33,880 nucleotides of DNA. It comes from Acinetobacter pragensis. GTDB lineage: Bacteria; Pseudomonadota; Gammaproteobacteria; Pseudomonadales; Moraxellaceae. Location: contig NZ_LUAW01000004.1 of NCBI RefSeq assembly GCF_001605895.1, forward strand, positions 270 to 34,149, given 5' to 3'. Shown here in pieces: positions 7,871-15,818 of the stretch (positions are counted from its first letter, which is position 1; each line of letters opens with the position of its first letter). Position numbers and translations under genes: made by a program. The notes below the pieces were generated by a model. That model worked only from the letters and a program-made list of their open reading frames with translations, did not search any database and was not told where the DNA came from.

Positions 7871-9745
7871 GTGAAATCAGTCATTATGCCCTTGGTGAAT
7901 TCCCCTCGGTACGCCAAACAATTATTTTTAGTAATTTTAGATTTTTTAGCGTTTCCAGTTTTAATTTGGTTTTGTTATGCATTACGTGAGTTCAATTTAG
8001 GTGCGGAAGTTGTTCCTAATATCGCCTTTGGTTCATTTTGGATAAGTGCTCTAGCTGTGGTCATTTCATTGATTTGCGGGCTTTACCATTTTATTGTTCG
8101 TACATTTAACGAAGTTTTTTTTACTCGTTTAGCAATTACTACAGGATTAACAATCTTAGGTTTATATGCTTTAGCGTATTGTAGTCATGCATTTATACCA
8201 ACTTCAATTCCATTGATGTTTGGATTTTTAATGTTTGCTTGGGTCTGGTTTAGTCGTAGCGCAATTCGTTTTATTGTGAGAGCAAGTTTACAGACGAATA
8301 TGCCGAAAAGAAAAATTGTGATTTATGGTGCAGGTTACGCAGGTCAACAAATTGCGGCTATGTTAAATCGTTCTGATGAGCATTTCCCATTATTTTTTAT
8401 TGATGATAATGAATCATTATTTGGACAAATTATTGGGGGATTAAAAGTATATAGTGCAGAGCAAGGACTTAAGCATTTAAATGGTGAGAAGATTGATGAA
8501 ATTTTAATTGCACTTCCTTCCGTAGGGCGTACTCGTAAAAGTGAAATTGTTCAATTTTTAGAATCAGCACATATTAAGATTACTGAAATTCCAGGGCTAA
8601 CTAAATTAGTAGATGGTGATATTCAAATCTCAGATATTCGTGAGGTAGATATTATTGATTTATTAGGCCGGGATCCTGTTCCACCTATTTCTGAATTACT
8701 TGCTAAAAATATTCATCAAAAAGTTGTTATGGTTACTGGTGCCGGTGGCTCAATTGGGTCAGAGCTATGCCGCCAAATTATAAAAAATAAACCACAAAAA
8801 TTGGTGATTTATGAGTTAACTGAGTTTGCTTTATATAGCATTGATAAAGAACTGCGTTTAAATTCTAGTATTGAAGTTATCCCAATTTTAGGTACAGTGT
8901 TAGATGAATTAAAGCTTGAACGTGTGATTGAACAATACCATGTCCAAACGGTTTATCATGCCGCTGCTTATAAGCATGTTCCTTTGGTGGAATGTAATCC
9001 TTTAGCAGGCCTGAAAAACAACTCTGTAGGCACTGCATTTAGCGTAAATGCTGCAGTCAAAAAAGGTGTAGAAACATTTGTATTAATCTCAACTGATAAG
9101 GCTGTTCGACCAACCAATGTTATGGGTGCTTCGAAGCGAATGGCGGAATTATATTGTCAAGCTATGGCTGAGGCCCAAAACCAAACGCAAATTAGTATTG
9201 TGCGTTTTGGTAATGTTTTAGGTTCATCCGGCTCAGTTGTTCCTTTGTTTAAGCAACAAATTGCCAAGGGTGGTCCAATTACAGTAACTCATCCTGATGT
9301 AACACGTTATTTTATGACAATTCCAGAAGCATCCCAGCTCGTTATTCAGGCTGGTGCTTTAGGTACTGGCGGTGATGTTTTTCTATTGGATATGGGTGAA
9401 CCTGTTCGTATTCAAGACTTAGCTCGTCAAATGATCGCTTTAAGTGGTTTAAAAGTTCGTGAAGATGGTTCTGATATTGGTGATATTGAAATTCAGTATT
9501 CTGGCTTACGCCCAGGGGAGAAATTATATGAGGAATTACTGATTGATCAGGAAGATACACAAATCACCGAACATAGCCGTATTCTTCGGTCTCTTGAAAA
9601 ACATTATACATTAGAACAATTGCTGCCAATTTTCGAGCGTATTGTTGGGCTGGCAGCAACTGAAGATGATGTCGAGTGGGCTATAGAGCAGCTTGAAATA
9701 CATGTAGATGGCTACAAACGTAGTTTGGAAATCAAAGTAAATTAA
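7871..9745 (+). CDS. weeK: UDP-GlcNAc 4,6-dehydratase, PglF/CapD-type membrane protein (Gdr/WeeK)
   Basis: A 624-residue membrane-anchored nucleoside-diphosphate-sugar dehydratase that makes UDP-2-acetamido-2,6-dideoxy-4-ketoglucose, the first step toward bacillosamine. About four membrane helices occupy residues 15-130. A first Rossmann-like domain begins at KRKIVIYGAGYAGQQIA. The catalytic domain begins at VVMVTGAGGSIGSELC and contains VYHAAAYKHVPLVE, ISTDKAVRPTNVMGASKR and RPGEKLYEELL. Full length for the PglF family. GTG 7871 is the chosen start, with AGAGAAG about 9 bases upstream. It is known as gdr in the Acinetobacter capsule nomenclature. It faces glmS tail to tail across the Tn7-like remnant. 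Confidence 0.92.
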   Translation: MKSVIMPLVNSPRYAKQLFLVILDFLAFPVLIWFCYALREFNLGAEVVPNIAFGSFWISALAVVISLICGLYHFIVRTFNEVFFTRLAITTGLTILGLYALAYCSHAFIPTSIPLMFGFLMFAWVWFSRSAIRFIVRASLQTNMPKRKIVIYGAGYAGQQIAAMLNRSDEHFPLFFIDDNESLFGQIIGGLKVYSAEQGLKHLNGEKIDEILIALPSVGRTRKSEIVQFLESAHIKITEIPGLTKLVDGDIQISDIREVDIIDLLGRDPVPPISELLAKNIHQKVVMVTGAGGSIGSELCRQIIKNKPQKLVIYELTEFALYSIDKELRLNSSIEVIPILGTVLDELKLERVIEQYHVQTVYHAAAYKHVPLVECNPLAGLKNNSVGTAFSVNAAVKKGVETFVLISTDKAVRPTNVMGASKRMAELYCQAMAEAQNQTQISIVRFGNVLGSSGSVVPLFKQQIAKGGPITVTHPDVTRYFMTIPEASQLVIQAGALGTGGDVFLLDMGEPVRIQDLARQMIALSGLKVREDGSDIGDIEIQYSGLRPGEKLYEELLIDQEDTQITEHSRILRSLEKHYTLEQLLPIFERIVGLAATEDDVEWAIEQLEIHVDGYKRSLEIKVN

Positions 9746-9781
9746 TTGAAATGAATGTTTATTATTAGATCGAACTAAAAT

Positions 9782-9793
9782 AAAATGGCGCTT
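9782..9793. terminator. Left half of the glmS/weeK bidirectional terminator, split by the transposon
   Basis: AAAATGGCGCTT here is the exact inverse complement of a sequence formed by the last four bases of the target duplication plus the flank at 10669-10676. Removing the element and one duplication copy restores a palindrome with 12-bp arms, GC-rich at the centre and ending in A/T runs. That is the shape of a terminator shared by two convergent genes. Confidence 0.6.
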
Positions 9794-9798
9794 TAAGC

Positions 9799-9816
9799 CG
9801 TATGAGAGTAATAAAG
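9799..9816. repeat. Left terminal sequence of the Tn7-like element
   Basis: CGTATGAGAGTAATAAAG matches the right end in inverse orientation at 17 of 18 positions; the outermost base is C instead of T. Tn7-like ends normally begin TGT, so the left end may be mutated. A weaker second copy of the motif may follow at about 9818-9834. Confidence 0.7.
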
Positions 9817-9829
9817 AAGTACTTAGTGA

Positions 9830-9887
9830 ATATATAATCAAAATTAGCAATATTATGAATTTAATAAACTATTTTTTGATTATATAT
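9830..9887. repeat. 14-bp perfect inverted repeat in the left end of the remnant
   Basis: ATATATAATCAAAA (9830-9843) and its inverse complement (9874-9887) flank a 30-base AT-rich spacer. It is unlike the TnsB-type repeats. It could be the trace of another small insertion or a structural element; I do not recognise it. Confidence 0.5.
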
Positions 9888-9904
9888 CATCATACATTCA
9901 GCAT

Positions 9905-10202
9905 GGCTTTGTTGCACAAACCTATTCTTAATAGCTTCTTCAGCAATATAATTTCAAAATGAAGAAGCCTGCCCCAAAAAATCTATTGTACAACCAGTTG
10001 GCCCTCGTATAACGAAGCTTTAATTAAGCGAGGTAATATTTCAGTTTGGTTTGATCCAACGACTTAATGGTATGCTCAGCCACAAGCTAAGCATGGCCGG
10101 AATCAAACCTATTCTGACACTGCAATTCAATGCTGTCTGATGATCAAATCTCTATTTCGACTTGCTTTACGAATGGTCACAGGCTTTGTTCAAAGCCTTT
10201 GA
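9905..10202 (+). mobile_element. Truncated IS5-family insertion sequence
   Basis: Starts with the terminal sequence GGCTTTGTTGCACAAA (9905-9920), followed at 9959 by the first part of a transposase reading frame. The right part of the IS, including its other end, is missing. It sits inside the Tn7-like remnant between the left end and the tnsA fragment. Confidence 0.75.
9959..10202 (+). pseudogene. IS5-family transposase fragment, frameshifted and interrupted by stops
   Basis: From ATG 9959 the frame reads MKKPAPKNLLYNQLALV and stops at 10010. One base off, it resumes as YNEALIKRGNISVWFDPTT, meets TAA at 10065 where the family usually has a Gln before Trp, and goes on as WYAQPQAKHGRNQTYSDTA to a stop at 10200. 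The pattern RGxxxxWFDP...W.AQP...GR.QTYSD.AIQ is typical of the N-terminal part of IS5-type transposases. Only about 80 of the usual ~300 residues remain and the catalytic DDE region is absent. Confidence 0.78.
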
Positions 10203-10221
10203 GGCAGTTTCAAAATGAGGC

Positions 10222-10246
10222 TGTCTAGGGTACAGGGAGCAGTCCA
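10222..10246 (-). repeat. Possible IS3-family terminal repeat at the point where tnsA breaks off
   Basis: On the - strand this 25-mer has the layout TG-N2-CTG-N2-CCC followed by AGACA at its far end, which resembles terminal repeats of IS3-family elements. It begins exactly where the TnsA homology stops, so the last residues of the tnsA frame are foreign sequence. I infer an IS insertion followed by deletion; no IS3 transposase remains. Confidence 0.35.
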
Positions 10247-10536
10247 ATCTCCGCAATTTCTAGAGTTTGTTCGAGGTCTAATGGATATTGTTCTCGAATA
10301 TCGATAGTAGTGGAATGCCATTCCAGTAATAAAAAAGCAGAAAGTTCTAGATCAGACAGAAGATGATGGGTTCTTTGGCTTTTATGACCAAAAACTCGGT
10401 GAGATCGACCTTCTGAACTCACATCTCGAATTGTAATCCAAGGCTTATAGTTACTTCCAAAACCCTGTCCTCGTCCTTCTTTAATCCATTTTTGAATTTT
10501 GAGTTCATGATTTTGTGTGTTCTTAAAATTAGCCAT
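10225..10536 (-). pseudogene. tnsA: Truncated tnsA (Tn7-like transposon endonuclease, N-terminal part)
   Basis: TnsA is the restriction-endonuclease-like subunit that makes the 5'-strand cuts at Tn7 ends and works with TnsB. The peptide has the strongly conserved start of the family: WIKEGRGQGFG, YKPWITI, GRSHRVFGHKSQRTHHLLSD, LELSAFLLLEW and DIREQYPL. The first catalytic acid (Glu in LSDLEL, residue 64 from ATG 10536, matching Glu63 of Tn7) is present. The catalytic Asp and Lys further on are lost, because homology ends after about 100 of ~270 residues and six foreign residues precede the stop at 10225. ATG 10536 fits known TnsA starts better than the GTG at 10548. Confidence 0.87.
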
Positions 10537-10540
10537 AAAA

Positions 10541-10586
10541 AAATCCACACAACATGCTTTTTAGAGCATAGCCTGTGTGGATTTTT
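10541..10586. terminator. Hairpin with A/T flanks immediately upstream of tnsA
   Basis: AAATCCACACA (10541-10551) pairs with TGTGTGGATTT (10574-10584); inside it ATGCT (10554-10558) pairs with AGCAT (10565-10569). On the - strand the stem ends in a run of seven T followed at once by the tnsA ATG. It could terminate transcription that enters the element from glmS, and its 3' arm covers the region where the tnsA ribosome binding site would be. Confidence 0.6.
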
Positions 10587-10605
10587 TGAGCAATCTAGTA
10601 TTACA

Positions 10606-10663
10606 CTTTATTACTCAGTATGAGGTTTTATTACTCAGTATGAAACTTTATTACTCTCATACA
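10606..10663 (-). repeat. Right end of the Tn7-like element: three 20-bp TnsB-type repeats
   Basis: Units at 10606-10625, 10626-10645 and 10646-10663 share TTATTACTCAGTATGA, the outermost one varying to TTATTACTCTCATACA. The exact 20-bp period and the clustering in a short stretch resemble the closely packed TnsB sites of a Tn7 right end. The end sequence on the - strand begins TGTATGAG, in line with the TGT terminus of Tn7-like elements. Confidence 0.75.
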
Positions 10664-10668
10664 AAAGC
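10664..10668. other. attTn7 insertion point and target-site duplication (right copy)
   Basis: AAAGC abuts the right end of the element 21-25 bp beyond the glmS stop. The left copy is TAAGC at 9794-9798. TnsD-type proteins recognise the end of glmS itself; that part of the gene here encodes the conserved DQPRNLAKSVTVE. Confidence 0.65.
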
Positions 10669-10688
10669 GCCATTTTTAATAGCAACTA

Positions 10689-12527
10689 TTATTCTACAGT
10701 CACAGATTTTGCTAAGTTTCGAGGCTGATCCACGTCAGTACCGCGCAGGACTGCCACATGATACGACAGCAATTGCACAGGGATACTGTATACAATTGGA
10801 GCTAAAACTGCACTGATGCTAGGAACTTTCACCACATGCTGGCGGTCTTTTTCGTTGACACCGCTGTTGATGTCAGCAAAAACAAACAACTCACCGCCGC
10901 GCGCTTGAACTTCTTCCATATTGGATTTCAGTTTGTCCAGCATGTCATCCTGCGGCGCAAGAATCACCACAGGCATGTCATTATCCACCAAGGCCAATGG
11001 CCCGTGTTTCAGTTCACCGGCGGCATAGCCTTCTGCGTGAATATAGGAAATTTCTTTCAGCTTCAGCGCGCCTTCCAAAGCAATTGGGAATTGCGTGCCG
11101 CGGCCTAAGAATAGGCAGTGCTGTTTTTCTTTAAACAATTCAGACAGACGCAAAATTGCTTCATTATTCTGCAGTGTATCCAAAATTACTTTTGGCGTGT
11201 GCCATAATTCGGCTGTAATGGTTTCAATGTTTTCAGCTGCGATGGTATTTTTGACTTGGCCGATCTTCAAGATTAACAGCATCAATGCAGCCAGCTGCGT
11301 AGTGAAAGCTTTGGTTGACGCTACCCCAATTTCAGGACCAGCTAAAGTCAGCAGGCTGTGGTCGGTTTCACGCACCATCGAGGAGGTTGCTACATTGCAA
11401 ATCGTCAATGTGGCAATGTCTAAATTCTTGGCTGCAGCGCGTTTTTGTGTATCGCGAAGCGCAGCTAAAGTGTCTGCTGTTTCACCCGATTGAGAAATAC
11501 AGACATACAGCGTGTTATTCACAATCACTGGAGAGCGGTAACGGAACTCACTGGCAATTTCAACTTGTGCAGATACATTAATTAACTGCTCAAACCAATA
11601 TTTTGCAATCATTCCGGCATGGTAGCTGGTACCGCAGGCAATAATCTGTACTTGCTGGATTTTGCTGAAGTCCGCTTCTGCATTTTTCAGAAAGTCATCG
11701 CGCAGCGCATTGCCGTTCAGCGCTTGAGAAATTGTTTGCTGAATCGCCTCAGGCTGTTCGTAAATTTCTTTCAGCATGTAATGCTTGTATTCGCCTTTCG
11801 ATGCATTGCTCACCGCAGCATCCAATTCTTTGACTGGACGTTCAACCCGGTTGCCGTCGACAAAGACTTCGATGCTGGTACGGGTCAGGCGCGCAATATC
11901 GCCTTCTTCAAGGTAAATGAAGCGGTTAGTAATCGGCAGCAGCGCCAGCTGGTCAGAGCTGATAAAGTTTTCGCCGATCCCGACGCCAATGACCAGCGGA
12001 GAACCTTCACGTACGGTAATCAGCTCATTAGGGTGGTCTGTATGCACAATGCCCAGCGCGTATGCGCCTTTTAGCTGAGGTACGACTTGGCGAACTGCTT
12101 CCAGCAGGCTAGGCGTGTTTTTCAGCGCATCATTGACTAAATGCGCAACGACTTCTGTATCCGTTTGAGAAGTGAAAACATAGCCCAGCGCTTCAAGATC
12201 ATCTTTCAGTTCTTGATAGTTTTCGATAATGCCGTTATGCACCACCGCAACATCGCCTGAAATATGCGGATGCGCATTGTTTTCAGTCGGCTTGCCATGT
12301 GTCGCCCAGCGGGTATGCGCAATGCCTAGAGAGCCGGCGATATGGGACTCATTGACGGCTTCTTCTAAATTAGCCACCTTGCCGACACGGCGCTCACGAA
12401 GCACCTGCCCGCCATTGATTAATGCGAGGCCAGCAGAGTCATAGCCACGGTATTCGAGGCGCTTTAAGCCTTCAATTAAAATATTTGTAATGCTGCGTTC
12501 AGCAATGCCGCCGACAATACCACACAT
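10689..12527 (-). CDS. glmS: Glutamine--fructose-6-phosphate aminotransferase (isomerizing)
   Basis: A 612-residue enzyme that makes glucosamine-6-phosphate from fructose-6-phosphate and glutamine, the entry to UDP-GlcNAc for peptidoglycan, LPS and the bacillosamine pathway encoded next door. Class II glutaminase domain with the nucleophile Cys2 (MCGIVGG), RLEYRGYDSAG and HTRWATHGKP. Two SIS isomerase domains follow, with CGTSYHAGM, SQSGETADTLAAL and STKAFTTQ. The C-terminus ends LAKSVTVE. It starts 12 bases after the glmU stop, so the two are co-transcribed. Its 3' end is the Tn7 target, which is occupied here. Confidence 0.97.
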   Translation of the reverse strand: MCGIVGGIAERSITNILIEGLKRLEYRGYDSAGLALINGGQVLRERRVGKVANLEEAVNESHIAGSLGIAHTRWATHGKPTENNAHPHISGDVAVVHNGIIENYQELKDDLEALGYVFTSQTDTEVVAHLVNDALKNTPSLLEAVRQVVPQLKGAYALGIVHTDHPNELITVREGSPLVIGVGIGENFISSDQLALLPITNRFIYLEEGDIARLTRTSIEVFVDGNRVERPVKELDAAVSNASKGEYKHYMLKEIYEQPEAIQQTISQALNGNALRDDFLKNAEADFSKIQQVQIIACGTSYHAGMIAKYWFEQLINVSAQVEIASEFRYRSPVIVNNTLYVCISQSGETADTLAALRDTQKRAAAKNLDIATLTICNVATSSMVRETDHSLLTLAGPEIGVASTKAFTTQLAALMLLILKIGQVKNTIAAENIETITAELWHTPKVILDTLQNNEAILRLSELFKEKQHCLFLGRGTQFPIALEGALKLKEISYIHAEGYAAGELKHGPLALVDNDMPVVILAPQDDMLDKLKSNMEEVQARGGELFVFADINSGVNEKDRQHVVKVPSISAVLAPIVYSIPVQLLSYHVAVLRGTDVDQPRNLAKSVTVE

Positions 12528-12539
12528 AGTAAAACCCTC

Positions 12540-13904
12540 TTATTTCTTGATCTTTTGCGGACGCTGATAGTTTTCTTTCACGAATTGTTTTGAACGTTCA
12601 ACGGCTAGGCAATGGTCAGCAACATCACTGGTAATAGTTGAGCCTGCACCGACAGTTGCGCCATTGCCAATGGTGACAGGAGCAACCAATGAACTGTTCG
12701 AGCCAATAAAAGCGGCATTGCCAATAACTGTTTTGAATTTGTTTGCGCCATCATAGTTGCAGGTAATGGTACCAGCACCAATGTTTGAGCCTGCGCCAAT
12801 TTCGGCATCGCCTAAATAGGTAAAATGGTTGGCTTTTGAGCCTAGGCCAATCGATGAGTTTTTAACTTCAACAAAGTTGCCGATATGTACGTCATTGGCC
12901 AGTTTTGCACCTGGGCGCAAACGCGAGAATGGACCGATTTGGGTGTTTTCACCGACAATAGCATTATCAAAGATGCTGTACGGCTGAACTTTTGTGCCTG
13001 ATGCAATTTGCGTGTTTTTGATGACGCAGCCGGCGCCAATTTCAACGTTATCGCCAAATTCACAGCGGCCTTCAATAATGACATTGATGTCAATTCGCAC
13101 ATCTGTGCCGGCAACCAGCGTTCCGCGCAAATCAAAACGGCTTGGATCAATTAAATGTACGCCGTGCTGCATCAGCAGTTTTGCTTGATCGGCTTGGAAT
13201 TCACGTTCTAAAGCCGCCAATTGCACGCGGTCATTGACGCCTTCAACTTCAAATGCGCGTTCAGGTTCGACAGACTCGACTTCTAAGCCGTCTGCAATTG
13301 CCATTGCGACAATATCCGTCAGATAGTATTCGCCTTGCGCATTGTTATTGGATAGTTTTGGCAGCCACTCATGCAATTTGGCATTGCTGACACAGTAAAT
13401 GCCAGTGTTGATTTCTTTAATTTGACGCTGAGCATCGTTGGCGTCTTTATGCTCCACAATGGCTTGAATTTTGCCATTTTCACGCACAATACGGCCATAG
13501 CCGGAAGCATTCGGCAGGGTAAGCGTCACAAGGCCGATGCCAGTATTTTGAGCGGCATTCAGCAGTTTTTGCAGTGTTGCCTGACTGATGCATGGCACAT
13601 CGCCGGATAAAATCAGCGATTGGCCTGATTTTGGCAGTACAGGCAGCGTTACTTTTACCGCATGGCCTGTACCGAGCTGTTCAGCCTGTTCAACCCACTG
13701 TACTTGTTCTTGCGCAAATTCTTTTTGAACCAGATCGCCGCCGTGTCCGTAAATTGTAATAATATTATCGGCGTGGAGTTTTTTTGCTGTCTCGATTACA
13801 TGTCCAAGCAAAGGGCGGCCAGCCAATGGCTGTAGGACTTTTGGCAAGCTGGAACGCATGCGTGTTCCTTTACCTGCAGCGAGAATGATAACGCTAGTAG
13901 ACAT
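12540..13904 (-). CDS. glmU: Bifunctional GlcNAc-1-phosphate uridyltransferase / GlcN-1-phosphate acetyltransferase
   Basis: A 454-residue enzyme for the last two steps to UDP-GlcNAc. N-terminal nucleotidyltransferase domain: [31 protein letters not shown] and NTGIY. From about residue 230 there is a left-handed beta-helix acetyltransferase domain with hexapeptide repeats, including [22 protein letters not shown] and [10 protein letters not shown]. Full length for the family. AGGA lies 8 bases before the ATG. It is 24 bases downstream of pgpA and 12 upstream of glmS. Confidence 0.97.
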   Translation of the reverse strand: MSTSVIILAAGKGTRMRSSLPKVLQPLAGRPLLGHVIETAKKLHADNIITIYGHGGDLVQKEFAQEQVQWVEQAEQLGTGHAVKVTLPVLPKSGQSLILSGDVPCISQATLQKLLNAAQNTGIGLVTLTLPNASGYGRIVRENGKIQAIVEHKDANDAQRQIKEINTGIYCVSNAKLHEWLPKLSNNNAQGEYYLTDIVAMAIADGLEVESVEPERAFEVEGVNDRVQLAALEREFQADQAKLLMQHGVHLIDPSRFDLRGTLVAGTDVRIDINVIIEGRCEFGDNVEIGAGCVIKNTQIASGTKVQPYSIFDNAIVGENTQIGPFSRLRPGAKLANDVHIGNFVEVKNSSIGLGSKANHFTYLGDAEIGAGSNIGAGTITCNYDGANKFKTVIGNAAFIGSNSSLVAPVTIGNGATVGAGSTITSDVADHCLAVERSKQFVKENYQRPQKIKK

Positions 13905-13928
13905 GTCAGATCCTAGGGGGTGTTTTCA

Positions 13929-14450
13929 TCATACAGATGTGAAATAAAAATAAATGCAGATACAGAGCGCGGCCCAAATACCGGCAATGATATCGTCCAG
14001 CATAATGCCGAATCCGCCGCCAACTTGACGGTCAATCACGCTGATCGGCCAAGGCTTCCAAACATCGAACAGCCGGAATAGGCCAAAACCGATGAGCGCC
14101 CAGAGCCAGTTCATTGTTCCAAGGTAAATCAAAGGCAAAAAGGTGATGGATTGACCTGCAAATTCATCCCACACAATTCGGCCATCGTCATGCACACCCA
14201 TGACTTTAGCTGTTTGCCCGCAGATATAAATACCGATTAAAGACATTAAAACTATGGCGAATATGGTGTTGAAAAAGCCAATTGCAAGCCAGAATGGAAT
14301 AAACAGTAAGGCAAATGCCGAGCCGAAAGTGCCCGGCGCTTTCGGGGCAAGGCCTGAACCAAAGCCGACACCGCAAAAAACGATGCACCGGTTCAGCCAG
14401 TTCATTTGCTTAAAATTAATTTCTGGTTTATGCAAAATGTTGATACCCAT
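13929..14450 (-). CDS. pgpA: Phosphatidylglycerophosphatase A
   Basis: A 173-residue inner-membrane phosphatase that dephosphorylates phosphatidylglycerophosphate in phospholipid synthesis. Family motifs are FGSGLAPKAPGTFGS, HDDGRIVWDEFAG, FRLFDVWKPWPI and GGGFGIMLDDIIAG, with three or four hydrophobic segments. The ATG at 14450 overlaps the 3' end of thiL by 23 bases and gives an N-terminus close in length to that of E. coli PgpA. A second ATG at 14405 would avoid the overlap. Neither has a strong ribosome binding site, so the start is uncertain. Confidence 0.92.
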   Translation of the reverse strand: MGINILHKPEINFKQMNWLNRCIVFCGVGFGSGLAPKAPGTFGSAFALLFIPFWLAIGFFNTIFAIVLMSLIGIYICGQTAKVMGVHDDGRIVWDEFAGQSITFLPLIYLGTMNWLWALIGFGLFRLFDVWKPWPISVIDRQVGGGFGIMLDDIIAGIWAALCICIYFYFTSV

Positions 14451-15345
14451 GAAATGGAATGGAACAATTTACGCCATTCTGAAAATAAGTTAATCCCAAA
14501 TTTTGGGTGATTTGTCCAATAATTGTCAGGTTTACATCTAATTTTTGCTGCATCAGCAGCTGATAGTTGTTCGGGCTTATTGTAAAGCATAATTCATAGT
14601 CATCACCACCGGCTAAAGCGGTTTGCCATTTCTTTTCTTGTTCTAATTTTGCAACTTCGGGGCAGACTGGAATATTTTCCAATTGCAAAATTGCGCCCAC
14701 GTTGGAAGCATCTAAAATATGCCCTAAATCCTGCGCTAAGCCGTCAGATATGTCGATCATGCTGGAGGCTAAGCCTTTGAGCTGCTGTCCAAGCTGGCAG
14801 CGCGGGGTGGGATAGTCCAGCCGCTTTTGCAGCGGGTGGCCTAAATGCTGCAGGCCGTAGGCGGCATCGCCGACGGTGCCGCTGACACAGATTAAATCAT
14901 CAGGCATTGCACCTGAGCGGGTCACGGCTTTGCCCGATTCAATCCAGCCCAGCGCTGTGACGGTGATGGTGAGGTGGGGGCTTTGCGTGGTGTCGCCGCC
15001 AATTAAACTCACGCCAAATTGATCGCAGCAGTCATACAAGCCCTGACTGAAGCCTTTCAGCCAAGCATGATCAATTTGGGGTAAGCTCAAAGCAAGTAAA
15101 ATGCTGTGCGGTTTTGCGCCCATGGCCGCAATGTCGGACAGGTTGACCGCAACGGATTTCCAGCCGATGGCATGCGGATCGGTATTCAGCGGAAAATGCC
15201 GTCCTGCAACAGACGTATCGGCGCAGATGACCAATTGCTGATGCGGAGGGGGAGTGAGCAGGGCTGAGTCATCCCCGACGCCCAAATCGACTGAATGGGT
15301 ATTCTTTCGATTGAAATAGGTGTCAATAAGTGAGAACTCAGCCAT
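14428..15345 (-). CDS. thiL: Thiamine-monophosphate kinase
   Basis: A 305-residue ATP-dependent kinase making thiamine pyrophosphate from thiamine monophosphate. It starts MAEFSLIDTYF as usual and shows GVGDDSALL, SDIAAMGAKP, IGGDTTQSP, GTVGDAAYGL, DISDGLAQDLGHI and GGDDYELCF, which cover the metal and nucleotide sites of the PurM/ThiL fold. Lies between nusB (19-base gap) and pgpA (overlap), the gene order common in gammaproteobacteria. Confidence 0.95.
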   Translation of the reverse strand: MAEFSLIDTYFNRKNTHSVDLGVGDDSALLTPPPHQQLVICADTSVAGRHFPLNTDPHAIGWKSVAVNLSDIAAMGAKPHSILLALSLPQIDHAWLKGFSQGLYDCCDQFGVSLIGGDTTQSPHLTITVTALGWIESGKAVTRSGAMPDDLICVSGTVGDAAYGLQHLGHPLQKRLDYPTPRCQLGQQLKGLASSMIDISDGLAQDLGHILDASNVGAILQLENIPVCPEVAKLEQEKKWQTALAGGDDYELCFTISPNNYQLLMQQKLDVNLTIIGQITQNLGLTYFQNGVNCSIPFHGYQHFA

Positions 15346-15364
15346 ACGCGCAAATCAACTTAAA

Positions 15365-15814
15365 TTATTGAGCTTGCTGCTTTTCTGCTGCACGTAGCGT
15401 CGTTGCTAAACGGTCCAATACACCATTGATGTACTTATGGCTGTCTGCACCGCCAAAATGTTTAGCCAGCTCAATCGCTTCATCTAAAAGAACACGGTAT
15501 GGAATTTCAAGATGCTCTTTGAGTTCATACGCGCCAAGACGAAGGGTGGCAAGCTCTACGCCGTCCAGCGCAGAAAGTTCACGGTCCAGTACAGGAATTA
15601 AGAGCGCATCCAATGCTTCATGATTGGCAACCACTTGAGTCAACAATTCATGATAATAGCTTAGATCCACTTTGTGCATGGCATTTTCCACGCGTGTGCG
15701 CGCTTCAATCTCATGGACTGGATTGTGGCTCATCTGCCATTCATAAATTCCTTGCACAGCAAAACGGCGTGCTTTGCGTTTTGCTGCATAAGTTGCTTGA
15801 AGTGTTTGCGACAT
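15365..15814 (-). CDS. nusB: Transcription antitermination factor NusB
   Basis: A 149-residue all-helical RNA-binding protein that joins NusE (S10) on boxA RNA in rRNA antitermination. Conserved features include [16 protein letters not shown] near the N-terminus, [40 protein letters not shown] and [10 protein letters not shown] at the end. The start lies 4 bases after the ribH stop, indicating coupling. Confidence 0.95.
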   Translation of the reverse strand: MSQTLQATYAAKRKARRFAVQGIYEWQMSHNPVHEIEARTRVENAMHKVDLSYYHELLTQVVANHEALDALLIPVLDRELSALDGVELATLRLGAYELKEHLEIPYRVLLDEAIELAKHFGGADSHKYINGVLDRLATTLRAAEKQQAQ

Positions 15815-15818
15815 AGCG

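Larger units (their letters stand above)
9799..10663. mobile_element. Remnant of a Tn7-like transposon inserted at attTn7 beside glmS
   Basis: The outermost bases are matching inverted ends: GTATGAGAGTAATAAAG at 9800-9816, and the same sequence inverted at 10646-10662. The right end carries three 20-bp repeats like TnsB sites and is followed inward by a tnsA gene read away from glmS, which is the Tn7 arrangement. The insertion lies 21-25 bp past the glmS stop codon, where Tn7 inserts. Flanking pentamers TAAGC (9794-9798) and AAAGC (10664-10668) fit a 5-bp target duplication with one mismatch. tnsB, tnsC, tnsD, tnsE and most of tnsA are gone; IS fragments occupy the middle. With about 865 bp left, it cannot move by itself. 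Confidence 0.85.

Noticed and set aside
10577..10816. 79-codon + strand ORF across the transposon right end and the end of glmS
   Set aside because: It covers the TnsB-type repeats and the antisense of glmS; no family resemblance.
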